Shown here piece after piece: positions 45,564 through 56,491 of a stretch of DNA of 64,000 nucleotides. How positions within the stretch are numbered: the first letter of the stretch is position 1; each line of letters starts with the position of its first letter. Position numbers and translations under genes: made by a program. The notes beneath the pieces are model-generated. The model was given only the letters and a program-made list of their open reading frames with translations, was not told where the DNA came from and did no database searches. Source of the stretch: Corynebacterium amycolatum (lineage in GTDB: Bacteria > Actinomycetota > Actinomycetes > Mycobacteriales > Mycobacteriaceae); NCBI RefSeq assembly GCF_016889425.1, contig NZ_CP069513.1:1674001-1738000 (forward strand). Direction: 5' to 3'.

Positions 45564-48500
45564 CTACGAGAGAAGAGATTCAGGAATAGCAGACGTTGTG
45601 AATCCGTCGGAGTCGATGATTGTCCAGCCATCCGCAACAGCGGCGGAAAAAGACTGTGCATCGCCGGGGAAAACTAGGGCTACACGCTTATCTGGCCAAC
45701 TTACCGCAGTAGGAATGCCGTTAATCTCTCCACCGATGTCTGAAGGCTCGATGACATGTGCGGCCACCATAAGCTGTAGTGCTGCAACTACCTCGGACTC
45801 ATCATCCCGATATTCATCGATAGCCTCTGCCCACATGCCGTTCGCCGCTATTGTTTCCACTACAGATTTGTCGTGATCTGTCTCTTCGGCATCCCCGAAA
45901 GTCTCGAGCACCGCGTCTGTCACGCCAGACTCACTCGGCGTTGTGGTTGTGGCACTAGAAGAGACATTTTCAACGTTAATGACATTGCGGCCAGCCGCAT
46001 AAGCGTTGAGGTAGAACAAATTAGCCAAGTTCAGGAACCAATTCCAGGTTTCTGTATTTGGAGTACCGTCCTCAACACGGAAATCGAGGAAGAGCTGTGT
46101 CCCCTTAGCGCCGCATTCAATCAGCGGCCCGAATGCACCTGGGGTCATCGATGCCTTCGCTAACGTGTGCAAACCAGCAGCTTTAGAAAGGATGTCCCAC
46201 CGCTTTCTCGGGTTTTGGAGTATGGCCAGAAGCTGCGTCATTGGGTCTGCCAGCAGCAAGGTGTGCAAGCTGTCCTCGAGGTTTAGCTTCCCATTGATCG
46301 GTTGACGGAAATCATTAACGAACCACGAAGGGGCGTTGGGGGTATTCCCTTTCACTATGGCTTGGCGGGCTTTCAGGTCCTTCATGGTCAAAGACCACGG
46401 CACGATGCCATCAGCGTAGAGCGCGTTACGACGAGCAATATCATCTGCCACACGGTTGTGAGTGATACTCGCGTGGAATTGCACACCGTCGACGTAAACA
46501 GCAATCCGGTCGAGATCTGCACCATCTACATCAAAGTAAAAATCCGGTGTTGTGATGGAACCCAAGTTACCGGGGAGCTTCTTCTGCTCTTCCATTTTCC
46601 ACGTGAGTTTGGAGTTGGGGAACCGAATGGTCCACAGAGCGTTAAGTCCGCGGGTCGATTCGTTGACCACTGCACCTGCAGACTTCAAGTCTGCGCGCAG
46701 TTGCTCGAGGAACATCGCTTCCAACTCAGACCTTTCGGACTGAGCTGGTTTCTTCTCTGTGATACGGCCGTCCCAGGAGTCTTCTGGAATGTGTGCGTCA
46801 GGATCCTCTGGGTGCGCGTCATCGAGAAGGATTTTGATTAGGGTCGCCAGGGCAGATTCCCGTGAGACGACGTCCACATTACGAGCCGGTGTGAAAGGTA
46901 ACAAGCAATGCGGGCAGGCCTTTAGCGACGTTTTGCCACACTCGCAGTTGCGGAGCTTGTTATACGCCTTAACCAATAAGCGATGAATGTCAGCAGAATC
47001 AGTGAATTGCGAAAGATAACCTGTTCCGCCAGGAATAGAGTCGTGGAGCAGCAGCATCTGGCGGACGCTGCCGTTTGATGCAGTGAATACTGAAGTGACA
47101 TCGAGATGATTAGGATTCCCACCAAGATATTCCTTGAATCCCATCTTCAACGAGGCAATTAGCGACGGGATAGCGTTAGTGTCTGTCGTTGATACAGAGG
47201 TGGGAAGGTGCATGAGAACGCCCTGTGTCTGTAAACGACGGCCCAGAGCGAAATCGATGGTGTCTTCGTCTCGAGCGTGTCGCAGAGAACACCAGGGTTT
47301 GTGATCCTGCCAGCGGTTAGCGCCTGCTTCAGAATCGATGTGTCCGCACTCGCGACATACCCGGAACATTGGTGCTTCAACTTCAGTGCCGGCAAGGTAT
47401 TGACGGGCACCGCCAGCAGGTTTACCTAGATTCAGCCAGCGCAGTTCTACTGTGGGGAGGTACTGAATACCGAAGCCCGTGTCAGCCAGGTACCAGCCTT
47501 CGCCAACCGCTCCATCTGGAATCACCATTGATAGGACTCGCTCAAACCGTGTTGGACGGCGATCCTCGAACCGGTCGGTAATAGCTGAACGCGAGTAGTC
47601 CACTGATGCAGAAACCTTGCGCATCTCGACGACACTCTTAACTTGTGAAATATCGCCGAACTTTGCTTCACCACACTGTGGGCATGGCCCCTTATTTGGT
47701 ACCTCTCCTGCTCCTGGATAAATCTCCGAATAGGAGCAAGACGGGCAGATTCGCCACTTTTCTAAGGCCGAATTCTGTGGTCCAAGATCTACTGAGTCCA
47801 CAGTGGCTGCAATGCCTTGGGCATAGAACGTCGCGCCGGGCGCAAGTTCGAATAAGGCAGAGGAAATGCCACGCGAGTATTCGCGTGCCTCAGTTTCAAA
47901 TTCACCCGTCGTTGCGTCGGTTCTGGAAATTGAGACTGAGAATTCCACAGAGTCATCAAGCAAGGTGAAGTTTGGCAAGATACCAAACCGCTCTAGCGCG
48001 GAGACCCAATGCTCGGAGTCAAAAGAGTTCTGCAGTTGAGCGCGAGTGAACTTGTAAGCGGCGCGTGTCTTCCGTAGCTTCGACCTGATTTCATCATCAG
48101 CCATAGCTGTTTCAGCTTCTCTTTCAAGCTGGTCAAGCAACTCTTCGAGGACTTTACGGCGGCCGATAAGTACCTGTCGTGCCTCGCGCCAGTCTTTTTC
48201 AGCCTTGCGCAGCTGATCGGCGAAGCCTTGCTGCACCCATTCTCGAAGTTCATCGAGAACGTTCTGGCGAGTCAGCCCCTCAATCGTGGACGAAAATTCG
48301 TCAACTAGGTCCTCAACTCCTGCCTCGAGCCGCTTGACCAGTTCAGAAACCAGGTTCTTGCCGCCGATACCGAATACTGAATTCGCAAAGCGAGGTGTTA
48401 CTTCAGTTTGAGTGAAGTCAATCGAATCAATCAAATAACCTGCAAATTGACGATGAAGAATCTCGCGTGCGGAAAGAAACGCTGCCGGCGGTTGAACCTC

Positions 48501-51500
48501 GCCACCAATAGTTTCGGTTGGGTTCGCCAGCCGAGCAAGTGCTTTCTGGCGGCCGACTACCATGGCCAACACCAGGGAATTGCCAGTGAGACGCCCGGCG
48601 CGGCCAACTCGTTGTACGTACGACGCAACAGTGTCTGGCAAAGAAGCCAACATCACTGTAGATAGGTCGCCGATGTCGATACCCATTTCCAGTGTTGGGG
48701 TAGCGACGAGGATATTCGGAGCATCTGCGTTTTGCTCATCTACAGGCTTTTTGAATTCATTTTCCAGCGCGACGCGCTCAGCAGAATCAAGAAGGCCAGT
48801 GTGTTCCTTGGCCACCACGGTTCGCGAGTTTCGAGAATGGTAGAGCCGACGGTAGTAATTATCGTGATTTTCGGTGATACCGAACGTCCCTTCACATCCC
48901 AGGGAAATGCACGGTGCGCCGTCAAGAAGTTGACGTCCGTGGGAATCGACCGCAAGACGACGCTGGCACACTGAGCACTCGAGAATCTCGCTCCTTTCTT
49001 CGGGGCAGATTACGATACGGGAAGGCGATAGCGTATAAATTGTTCCACCGCTATCGGTGGTCACGGCATTGACAATTGCCTGGTCAGCCAAAGTCTTGAA
49101 CAGCGAAGTTACTAGATGGGCTGCATCGTTGGTTGAAACCTTCAGCATAGAGGCGGTCCACCGCGCATAAGCGCCCCGTGCACTGGCAAGTGGATTGACC
49201 GAAAAATCTGTTTTTTCAGTTGGAAGGGTTTTACCGATGCGAGGGAAAGAAGGAGCGCCGCCACGTGGGAACTTAGGGATTCCTCGAGCCGATGCTTCAC
49301 GGCGGTTCAGCAGATATGCATTGCCATCATGCTTCAAGTAACTCTGAAGCAGTTTAGTCTCGATGCCACCTGCTTGACGCATGTATTCCAATATGCCGCG
49401 AGCCCAAGCAACGTCCCGTGCTCCAAGAGATTCCGTTTGCGATGCAGGACTATCTTCGCGGAGCATTCCCAGTTCGCTGATAACTTCGACGAGCTCTGCA
49501 TCCGATACGTCGACGCCGACACTCAGAGCGCCGGTTGATACAAGAGATCGAGACAGATCAGAGCGATCACCAAATTCCAATGCCAAGTCGAGTTCGAGAA
49601 CATCGCGCAATAGCTCGGTAGCGCGCTTTCGATCTTTTTTACCTGCATGTGGGTCCCAGAATCCGCGGAAGCGTTGATTTTCGGCGACCCAAGGTGGCAA
49701 CAGTTCAAATTTGGCGCGGCTCGGGGAGGAATCCTGATCCGTTGAGTCAATCAACTTGCTTGGCAGTTCGCTGAGCGTAATTGGGGTATCGCCAACCATT
49801 TGCCGTGTACGGGTTCGAATGGCAAAGGTTCGAGCTCGGGATTGCACAAAACCAGCTCGGTGCGCAGCATCCTGGACAGAGTCGACAAAGACAAGAGACT
49901 TCTTCTCACTATCATCCAGGTCGCCCATGCCGAACAGATTCGAAATTGCTACCGACAGTAAGGTTGCGACTGACGAACCGAGGTAGCGAATTGAATTGAT
50001 TTCTCCGCAAGACGGGCATGTCTGTTTCTTGGCTAAATCCTCTGCAGTCTCGCCTGAATAAGTGAGTACAGGTACGATACCGCCCTGTTCTTTTTCCTCT
50101 TCACTTGGTTCCGAAGTTGAGAGCTGCTCTTCGCGGACATTGAGCCAAAAAACCCCCGCCGATTCATCTTCTATCCGGTAGTGCCCGGACGTAATTTCGC
50201 TCGTGGCGTCCAGCAGGGGACGCATGAGGGAACCATTGTAAATCGACTGTTGACGAATCTTTTTGCCATTGGCTTCAATAGATTCTCCGCCAGCGGCCAG
50301 GGCAGTCATCCATCCCGAACGACCACAGTTGCGGCAGTAGCAAGCGGGGAGCCAGTAGTTTTCGTTGTAGGAATTTTCGATACCGTTGTCCGACCAGCGG
50401 AACATCGCGTCATTATCGTTCAGGCTGTCGGTTGCTCCCAGACCCACACGCCGATCCACGCGGGAGACTTCTCTTACCCAGAGATGTGTTTCTACACCAG
50501 GAAATTTCTTACCGTTCCACCCGTGAAGCTCACCAAACTTCGCACGCAAGTACGCGATCTCAGTTAAAGCATGGGAAAGAAACTCGGCGGCACCGCCGTC
50601 GGGTAGACGATGTACTTCGGCATCGAGAACAGCTTCTACCAAAGTCTCACTTGAAGAATTAGCGTTTCCTAGCTGAATTGGAGCGGAGGTGTTTTCCAGT
50701 ATTTTGACTACCAGCTCGCTTGCCGACGCTGCCGCGACTGCTACATCGACATCTTCATTGCATCTAAATACGCGCTCGCAGAACACGCGATGCACAATCG
50801 CATCGTGCTCAGCGGTGCCTTCGGCGGATTGGTGGGCAATTTCATCATTGATGGCGACTACAACATCGCGAGAAGGCATCGATGTAGGTGTGGAGGTCAC
50901 ACCAGTAAAGTCTGCGATTGTATTTTGCCAGCTTGGAATATCCAGTGTGGTTTCACGAACGATGGCATCCGAGGGAAGCTCTTCACCAAAAATCGTGTGG
51001 GCAAAGTGAAGGATTTCCTCGGTGGATTTCTCCCCACTACCCAGCGTGGCAGAGGTTGCCACGGGTGTAATCTTGCCTAACGGTCGTGCCGCTTCAACCT
51101 CGTTAAGAAAACCTTCGGGCTGATGCTTCTTTAGACACAAGCCCATCCTGCGCAGCAAAAGTGCAACGTCTGTCCCCTGAGCACCGTCATAGGTGTGGAA
51201 CTCGTCGAGCGCCACGTACTGAAGTGTGGTGGCAGACTTCTGCCAGATTCTGGCATCTGCATCACGAAGCAATAGCTGATCCAGCATTTTATAGTTGGTC
51301 AGCAAAATATCTGGTGGCGATTGCCGCATTGTCTCGCGGTCAGTAATTAGACCGGCCTCGCTTACCGACATCCGGTCGCCCTGATTTTCGCCGGTGTAAA
51401 TACCTGCTCGAATCCCAGCTAACTCAGGCTCGGTAGAAATCAGCGAGGCCAATCGTGCTGCCTGGTCATTTGCCAGTGCGTTCATTGGGTAGAGGATGAG

Positions 51501-51917
51501 CGCCTTTACTCCGCCTGAACGACCGCGTAGTCGTTCTCGCCGACAATGATCCAGAATCGGGTACAGGAATGACTCGGTCTTACCTGATCCAGTACCTGTA
51601 ACTACCAGGGTTGGTTCGGGGCGACGCTCTATGCCATCGCTTAACGACGACAACCTCTTAAATGCTTCAGCCTGGTGGCGGTACGGAACGAACCACTCCG
51701 GTAGCCACTCCAGTAGTCCTTCCCACTGCGTTGCTGGTGCATACGGCAAACGGGTGCGAATGTAGGGCCCATGGAACATTCCATTGACTGGGTCTTTGAG
51801 GAAGCGCTCCAGATTTTCAGCAGTATTTCGTTCCGCGAGGGAAAAACTCGTGGTCAAGTACTCACTCAACCCATCGAGTACATGCTCGGCAGCGTAGGCA
51901 GGCAGAAGGCTGGACAC
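45564..51917 (-). CDS. Giant DEAD/DEAH-type helicase with DUF1998 and Vsr-like segment (DruE/DrmAB-like)
   Basis: A 2117-residue protein. Walker A TGTGSGKT at 107-114, a DEFH box (YVALDEFHTYDG) at about 235-246, SATLGSG near 310, and the SF2 C-terminal motifs MGIDIGDLSTVMLASLP and VQRVGRAGR near 1075-1108. Four Cys pairs in zinc-ribbon style occur (CRNCGRSG; CPSCGEIN; CPSCSYSEI with CPQCGEAKF; CRECGHIDS). Near 1620-1680 HDSIPGGTGYLSQF and the CECGKTS...ACPHCLLPF cluster mark DUF1998. Near 1790-1850 TPDFYFDVDGADLDRIAVYV, DGVQFHAS and RRNALYADGIVPWSLT resemble a Vsr/PD-(D/E)XK nuclease. Size and content match Druantia DruE, or a DrmA-DrmB fusion of DISARM. Five bases separate it from the methyltransferase gene. 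Confidence 0.85.
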   Translation of the reverse strand: MSSLLPAYAAEHVLDGLSEYLTTSFSLAERNTAENLERFLKDPVNGMFHGPYIRTRLPYAPATQWEGLLEWLPEWFVPYRHQAEAFKRLSSLSDGIERRPEPTLVVTGTGSGKTESFLYPILDHCRRERLRGRSGGVKALILYPMNALANDQAARLASLISTEPELAGIRAGIYTGENQGDRMSVSEAGLITDRETMRQSPPDILLTNYKMLDQLLLRDADARIWQKSATTLQYVALDEFHTYDGAQGTDVALLLRRMGLCLKKHQPEGFLNEVEAARPLGKITPVATSATLGSGEKSTEEILHFAHTIFGEELPSDAIVRETTLDIPSWQNTIADFTGVTSTPTSMPSRDVVVAINDEIAHQSAEGTAEHDAIVHRVFCERVFRCNEDVDVAVAAASASELVVKILENTSAPIQLGNANSSSETLVEAVLDAEVHRLPDGGAAEFLSHALTEIAYLRAKFGELHGWNGKKFPGVETHLWVREVSRVDRRVGLGATDSLNDNDAMFRWSDNGIENSYNENYWLPACYCRNCGRSGWMTALAAGGESIEANGKKIRQQSIYNGSLMRPLLDATSEITSGHYRIEDESAGVFWLNVREEQLSTSEPSEEEKEQGGIVPVLTYSGETAEDLAKKQTCPSCGEINSIRYLGSSVATLLSVAISNLFGMGDLDDSEKKSLVFVDSVQDAAHRAGFVQSRARTFAIRTRTRQMVGDTPITLSELPSKLIDSTDQDSSPSRAKFELLPPWVAENQRFRGFWDPHAGKKDRKRATELLRDVLELDLALEFGDRSDLSRSLVSTGALSVGVDVSDAELVEVISELGMLREDSPASQTESLGARDVAWARGILEYMRQAGGIETKLLQSYLKHDGNAYLLNRREASARGIPKFPRGGAPSFPRIGKTLPTEKTDFSVNPLASARGAYARWTASMLKVSTNDAAHLVTSLFKTLADQAIVNAVTTDSGGTIYTLSPSRIVICPEERSEILECSVCQRRLAVDSHGRQLLDGAPCISLGCEGTFGITENHDNYYRRLYHSRNSRTVVAKEHTGLLDSAERVALENEFKKPVDEQNADAPNILVATPTLEMGIDIGDLSTVMLASLPDTVASYVQRVGRAGRLTGNSLVLAMVVGRQKALARLANPTETIGGEVQPPAAFLSAREILHRQFAGYLIDSIDFTQTEVTPRFANSVFGIGGKNLVSELVKRLEAGVEDLVDEFSSTIEGLTRQNVLDELREWVQQGFADQLRKAEKDWREARQVLIGRRKVLEELLDQLEREAETAMADDEIRSKLRKTRAAYKFTRAQLQNSFDSEHWVSALERFGILPNFTLLDDSVEFSVSISRTDATTGEFETEAREYSRGISSALFELAPGATFYAQGIAATVDSVDLGPQNSALEKWRICPSCSYSEIYPGAGEVPNKGPCPQCGEAKFGDISQVKSVVEMRKVSASVDYSRSAITDRFEDRRPTRFERVLSMVIPDGAVGEGWYLADTGFGIQYLPTVELRWLNLGKPAGGARQYLAGTEVEAPMFRVCRECGHIDSEAGANRWQDHKPWCSLRHARDEDTIDFALGRRLQTQGVLMHLPTSVSTTDTNAIPSLIASLKMGFKEYLGGNPNHLDVTSVFTASNGSVRQMLLLHDSIPGGTGYLSQFTDSADIHRLLVKAYNKLRNCECGKTSLKACPHCLLPFTPARNVDVVSRESALATLIKILLDDAHPEDPDAHIPEDSWDGRITEKKPAQSERSELEAMFLEQLRADLKSAGAVVNESTRGLNALWTIRFPNSKLTWKMEEQKKLPGNLGSITTPDFYFDVDGADLDRIAVYVDGVQFHASITHNRVADDIARRNALYADGIVPWSLTMKDLKARQAIVKGNTPNAPSWFVNDFRQPINGKLNLEDSLHTLLLADPMTQLLAILQNPRKRWDILSKAAGLHTLAKASMTPGAFGPLIECGAKGTQLFLDFRVEDGTPNTETWNWFLNLANLFYLNAYAAGRNVINVENVSSSATTTTPSESGVTDAVLETFGDAEETDHDKSVVETIAANGMWAEAIDEYRDDESEVVAALQLMVAAHVIEPSDIGGEINGIPTAVSWPDKRVALVFPGDAQSFSAAVADGWTIIDSDGFTTSAIPESLLS

Positions 51918-51922
51918 GGCTT

Positions 51923-54900
51923 TTATAGCTCTTTCTCAAATCGTGCGTAGGCTGCGCGAAGATCTTCTTCGCGGTCTAGTGGCGCGAATGGATACTCAAA
52001 AGTGTATGTCACACCTGACTGAGGATGTGTCCATTTCCGCCGTTCTTCGCTTAATTCCTCTCCGGGCTTCAGTTTTCCTTCGAGTTTTGCGATGTCCTTC
52101 GGAACCTTTCGCCCATTCGCGTCATACAGGTCTTCCTGGTCATACCGCCGCATCACAGGGAACTGGGTGCGGTAAATCATGCATAGTTCATCAGCCGTCA
52201 CGCCAAGGGAAAGCGCGACAATTGCATCAATTTCATTTTGCGCATGCCATCGTTCTTTGGCATTCCGCAGTGGAGTATCCGTGGTCCACTGCTCACCAGT
52301 GATTTCTTCCCACAGTGGGGCGTATGCAGAAGTCAGGCAGTTAAGGCGAAGGTAGTTGGAAACAAAAGTCTTTTTAAACTCATTTGCGTCGGTTACTGGT
52401 AACAGCTCAATAGTTGAGGCGTATAGGTTTGCTAACCCAGTTGACCGAATTACGAAATCAGAGAGGATTGCTGAAAGGCTTGCTCCTGTGGCTACAGAAA
52501 TCTCATCAGAAACTAACGACAATCCAGAAACCGAGGAGCCGGAGATCGCTGAACCTTTTGGAATCAGCGCAGAATACAATGTACGGAATCCCGTTGTCGC
52601 TGCCATTTTGCGCCATGCAAAACGGTATTTTGAACGATCTGAGACTATGACTCCGTCGGATCCCGTGTGGTGAGTATATGTCGAGTCATAATCTGTTGCT
52701 GCACGATTTGGGGCATAGGCCGTTGCAGGAATGAAGTCCTCTGGAATAGCCTCGAGATCAATTTCCGACCAGTCCTGGTTATGTTTCATTGTTGGATTGG
52801 GCTGCTTAATCATCGGAGTCGATACGCCGAGGTGAGGACCTTGAAGGATGACATCATTCCATGACTCTGGATGCTGCCAAGAAGTGTCGAAATAACCACG
52901 CTTCTTGTCAGCAGATTCATGCCAGCCGTTCGAGAATTGCAGCCCAAGTTCCTTTACGCGTGGTGCCGCAGCAAGCTTTGCTAAGACAGCAGCTGCTTCA
53001 GTGTTGACTGTATAGACAGTCCTCGAATTGATAACTGGAGTCCCAGGTTCCTCGAGAATCGAGTGCCAAAGTCGCAAAGTTTTCATATCTACCGTGATAA
53101 TGCGATCACGGTGAGGACGAAGGTCCCAGTTGTCGTTGTCGTCCTTTAGACCAGGTAGCGGACCAGTTCCATCGTGACGAAGGGAATCGAGAACTGTTTT
53201 TGGGTGATACAGAGATGCGGCACTGGTGAAGTGCGGAACGTCTAGGCGTGGACCATAAATATGGACACCATAGGATACGTGATGGTCGATGTCGAACAAG
53301 ACACGTTCATTTATGAACTGCCAATGCCTGCGGAGACGTCGATAGGCACCCGCGCGAAGCGGTGCAGCTTTCTTCTCAGTGAAATGAGACTCCGGGTGAA
53401 TAAGCGAAACAATACCGTCATGGGCTGCGTTGGCCCAGGTTTGTTCCATGAAACCTCGGTAGAGATCTGGTTGCTGACCAACTAAATGCGGGAAGCGAGT
53501 AGCGTCGCCCAGCACAGCAGAAGTCACTACAGAGTCCGACAAGCCTCGTGCGAGGGTCGCCAGAACGCGTTCGTCGTTTGCTAGTTGCTTTCTGCGGTCC
53601 TTTTTATCCGTCTGAGTCGGTTTATGAGCAAGACTAAACCATGGATCGTGTTCGGAATAGAGAGCATCGACATCGGTGCGCGGGCGAACCCAAGGCGGGT
53701 TACCGACCTGGAAATCGAAGCCTCCATCAGCCATCACAGCAGCGAAATCAAGATCCCAATGGAAAAACGCCTGGTCAGCTGAAACTTGTTGAGCGGTTTG
53801 CAGCCAAGGATGCGCCTCAATCAACTTGGAATAGGGGAGTGCACTGAACTCCAGCTGCTCCACAGAATTGAGCTCATCCCACTGCAGGTCATAGCCAATC
53901 GAGTACTGGCCAGTTTTGGCCGTCGATTCCGTAGAAATACCAAGAGCATCGACGAGTGTTGACAGCCATTCGTCCTTTGATGGAAGAAGACTGACCTCAG
54001 TCAGCGGCCAGAACCATAGTGCATTCCACGCATCCATCACTAAGCGCAGACGCTGATAGGCACCGTCCATGTTGCCGAAGAGTTCGTGTTCAATCTGCTC
54101 TCGAGTGACTGCTTGACCCGTTTCAGCAACTTCTTGTCCCCATATCGAAACGGTTCGGCTTACTTGGGATTCTGCGATACGCAGGCGTACTAGTGCCAGT
54201 TGCCACAGTCTTTCCACCCGGTCACTTAGTTTCTTCAACTGTTTAATCTCAGGTGCTGTGAAAGCTCTTTGAATGGACTTGCGCCAATTCTTCATGGAAG
54301 CAACTTCGTCGGGTGCGACCTCTTTGAGATCCTTCGAATCTGCCGCCGCACCCCAACCAGTTGATGGAACAAGGAAGTGGTGAACTCGACCAGCGACAGA
54401 CGAATCTGGCTGGCCACTTTCAATTGCACTGGAAATAGATTCCACTGAATGGTGTCTTGGAGTTTTTCTTAAGTAATCCCGTTTTTTCAGCGAAGTTGCT
54501 GGGAAAGTAGAACGCTGCGCGCCGATCAGGGAATTACCGTGACGCAGGTGTAGCCCGAACCATGGTGCCTTTAGCTCGGCAGACATTGTGTCGAGCCACA
54601 ACGAAATTTCAGCGAGCTCGACAGCAGTTTTATTCAGGTCCACTCCGTAAACCTGATGGAGCGCAATAGAAGCCTTAACCTTCTGCAACTCTTCTGTAAG
54701 ACGCTCTGGTTCGATCTTTTGCCCAATCTCTTCCTGCTTTTTGTTCAGGTAGAGCTCCGCTAACTGATTCACCGCTTCCACTGCGAAGGCGCCTGATCCC
54801 ATCGCCGGCTCACAAATACTGAGTGTGAGGATATCGTCCGCAGTATCGATGCGGTGAGCGGCCTTGAGCTCCTCGATAGCTTGGCCAACAACAAATTCGG

Positions 54901-56482
54901 TAATGACCGGTGGTGAGTAGAAAGACGCGGAGCGCTCACGATCTCTGGACGACTGTCGGAAAACGAAGTCACCTGGTGCATAGCGTCGATTCCGAGGGGT
55001 GCCATCCTCGAGCTTTTCCTGAACAAAGGAATCTGATGGAAGGCTTTCTGCGAGCGCAGGTGTTACTAGCCACGAACCTTTCGAAGCGTCTCCTTTCGGC
55101 GCGACTTCAAACATCTCTTCTTGGGCAATCGAGCCCGTAAAGGACATCAGTCCTTCATAGACCTGTCCCAGCTGGGTGACTCCTAAGGTTGCGTAGGAGA
55201 CATAGCCGCGTTCTTTCCCTGCAGCTTCACGAGTTAACAGAAGATTCTGCAGCACACGGTGAAGCGCAGCATTAGAAAGTTTTGATCGAGAGATGTATGC
55301 GATAGCGCTGGGCGCAAATAAGTCAGCTGACAGATTGCGGAAGGTCAGGCCTTCTTCGGCGTGACCATCATGCAGAGGGTTTTCCTGGTCATTTGGATCG
55401 TGACCGGTATTGACCAAGTTAAACAGCAAATTCAGACTGTCATAAAGATATGTGCCATTTGCCGCACGGTCGGTGGGTGGCTCGACCAAGATCTGGTCGC
55501 GTAGGTTAGCGAGTCCATAGCCCTCGTCATAGTCAGGCACACCTGTAGGCAGGATATTGAGTTCAGGGGACGCCTCGGCGAAGAGCAAAAAGAGTATACG
55601 GTAAAGGTAGCGTAGAGCCTGCTTGGACAACTCATTTCCGTCGACATCATCGATATCGAGACCTTGATGGCGGTAACGCTTAAGGGCATCGTTGCCGATA
55701 ATCTCAATCGACTCTTTAATCGCTTCGCGCAAATCTTCGGAGACTTTCACCGCATGTTCGCGGGATTCTTCAATCGTCTGTAGCCACCAGGTTGTTCCGT
55801 CAGCAGCGCGCTCAATGTGTTCGCGCGCCAATGAAGCGACCACCAGACTTAACTCGCCGCGAACCTTCGTATCATTGCGCTCCGCTGCCAGGGCCACATC
55901 GACTGCTAAGAATCGGCCGAGGGGCCACGATTCCCGCTCAGCCAAGACAACCATGTTGCCTGCAATTAGAACGACGAAGGTCGGAGGTTGTTCTGATAAA
56001 AACACCTCAGTGATAATTCTTGAGACCGGGACGTCCCAAGTTTTTTCATTCTTAGTAGCCGCCTCAAGCAGTTTGGTGGTAGGAAAATCTTCGACGTCGG
56101 CAAGCCGTTCAGTGCGTAAATAAAGTGTCGTTCCTGCCACATCGCGTGCAGCAGACAATTTGATGGAGTCCCCGGAATAGTCAATAGAAACTTCTGTTGG
56201 AACGGGATAGTCGAACGTTTTCTCGATCTGCTCGGCAGCATTGATAACACTGATTTTCACGTCGGCATCAATGGTCGACAGTGCAGTTTGCAGCTGATTG
56301 CGGTTCGAAGTCATTCGTCCCCACGGTGAAACCTCGACGCCGCTTGCCTTATCGTCAGCTTTCCATTGTTTAATTGCGGCATCGGCTCGCTTACTGAACG
56401 ACTCGCCCTTTTTCTCATCAGTAGTCAGGTAGTAGTCGCTAATCCACTCGTCGACGTTGATGATGGAATCAAAACTTGCCAT
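51923..56482 (-). CDS. Eco57I-type N6-adenine methyltransferase (DrmMI-like)
   Basis: A 1519-residue DNA methyltransferase. Motif I (SAM binding) is ICEPAMGSGAFAVEA near 559, and the catalytic NPPW motif is FQVGNPPWVRP near 929, the gamma-class spacing broken by a long insert as in Eco57I/PglX/DrmMI enzymes. Residues 1-~500 are an N-terminal domain without clear nuclease motif (no obvious PD-ExK), and the last ~450 residues look like a target-recognition region (GPHLGVSTPMIKQPNPTMKH; STIELLPVTDANEFKKTF). The gene begins ten bases behind the SNF2-type helicase gene. In class 1 DISARM the adenine methyltransferase marks self DNA; the same role is inferred here. Confidence 0.87.
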   Translation of the reverse strand: MASFDSIINVDEWISDYYLTTDEKKGESFSKRADAAIKQWKADDKASGVEVSPWGRMTSNRNQLQTALSTIDADVKISVINAAEQIEKTFDYPVPTEVSIDYSGDSIKLSAARDVAGTTLYLRTERLADVEDFPTTKLLEAATKNEKTWDVPVSRIITEVFLSEQPPTFVVLIAGNMVVLAERESWPLGRFLAVDVALAAERNDTKVRGELSLVVASLAREHIERAADGTTWWLQTIEESREHAVKVSEDLREAIKESIEIIGNDALKRYRHQGLDIDDVDGNELSKQALRYLYRILFLLFAEASPELNILPTGVPDYDEGYGLANLRDQILVEPPTDRAANGTYLYDSLNLLFNLVNTGHDPNDQENPLHDGHAEEGLTFRNLSADLFAPSAIAYISRSKLSNAALHRVLQNLLLTREAAGKERGYVSYATLGVTQLGQVYEGLMSFTGSIAQEEMFEVAPKGDASKGSWLVTPALAESLPSDSFVQEKLEDGTPRNRRYAPGDFVFRQSSRDRERSASFYSPPVITEFVVGQAIEELKAAHRIDTADDILTLSICEPAMGSGAFAVEAVNQLAELYLNKKQEEIGQKIEPERLTEELQKVKASIALHQVYGVDLNKTAVELAEISLWLDTMSAELKAPWFGLHLRHGNSLIGAQRSTFPATSLKKRDYLRKTPRHHSVESISSAIESGQPDSSVAGRVHHFLVPSTGWGAAADSKDLKEVAPDEVASMKNWRKSIQRAFTAPEIKQLKKLSDRVERLWQLALVRLRIAESQVSRTVSIWGQEVAETGQAVTREQIEHELFGNMDGAYQRLRLVMDAWNALWFWPLTEVSLLPSKDEWLSTLVDALGISTESTAKTGQYSIGYDLQWDELNSVEQLEFSALPYSKLIEAHPWLQTAQQVSADQAFFHWDLDFAAVMADGGFDFQVGNPPWVRPRTDVDALYSEHDPWFSLAHKPTQTDKKDRRKQLANDERVLATLARGLSDSVVTSAVLGDATRFPHLVGQQPDLYRGFMEQTWANAAHDGIVSLIHPESHFTEKKAAPLRAGAYRRLRRHWQFINERVLFDIDHHVSYGVHIYGPRLDVPHFTSAASLYHPKTVLDSLRHDGTGPLPGLKDDNDNWDLRPHRDRIITVDMKTLRLWHSILEEPGTPVINSRTVYTVNTEAAAVLAKLAAAPRVKELGLQFSNGWHESADKKRGYFDTSWQHPESWNDVILQGPHLGVSTPMIKQPNPTMKHNQDWSEIDLEAIPEDFIPATAYAPNRAATDYDSTYTHHTGSDGVIVSDRSKYRFAWRKMAATTGFRTLYSALIPKGSAISGSSVSGLSLVSDEISVATGASLSAILSDFVIRSTGLANLYASTIELLPVTDANEFKKTFVSNYLRLNCLTSAYAPLWEEITGEQWTTDTPLRNAKERWHAQNEIDAIVALSLGVTADELCMIYRTQFPVMRRYDQEDLYDANGRKVPKDIAKLEGKLKPGEELSEERRKWTHPQSGVTYTFEYPFAPLDREEDLRAAYARFEKEL

Positions 56483-56491
56483 GAGATGCTC

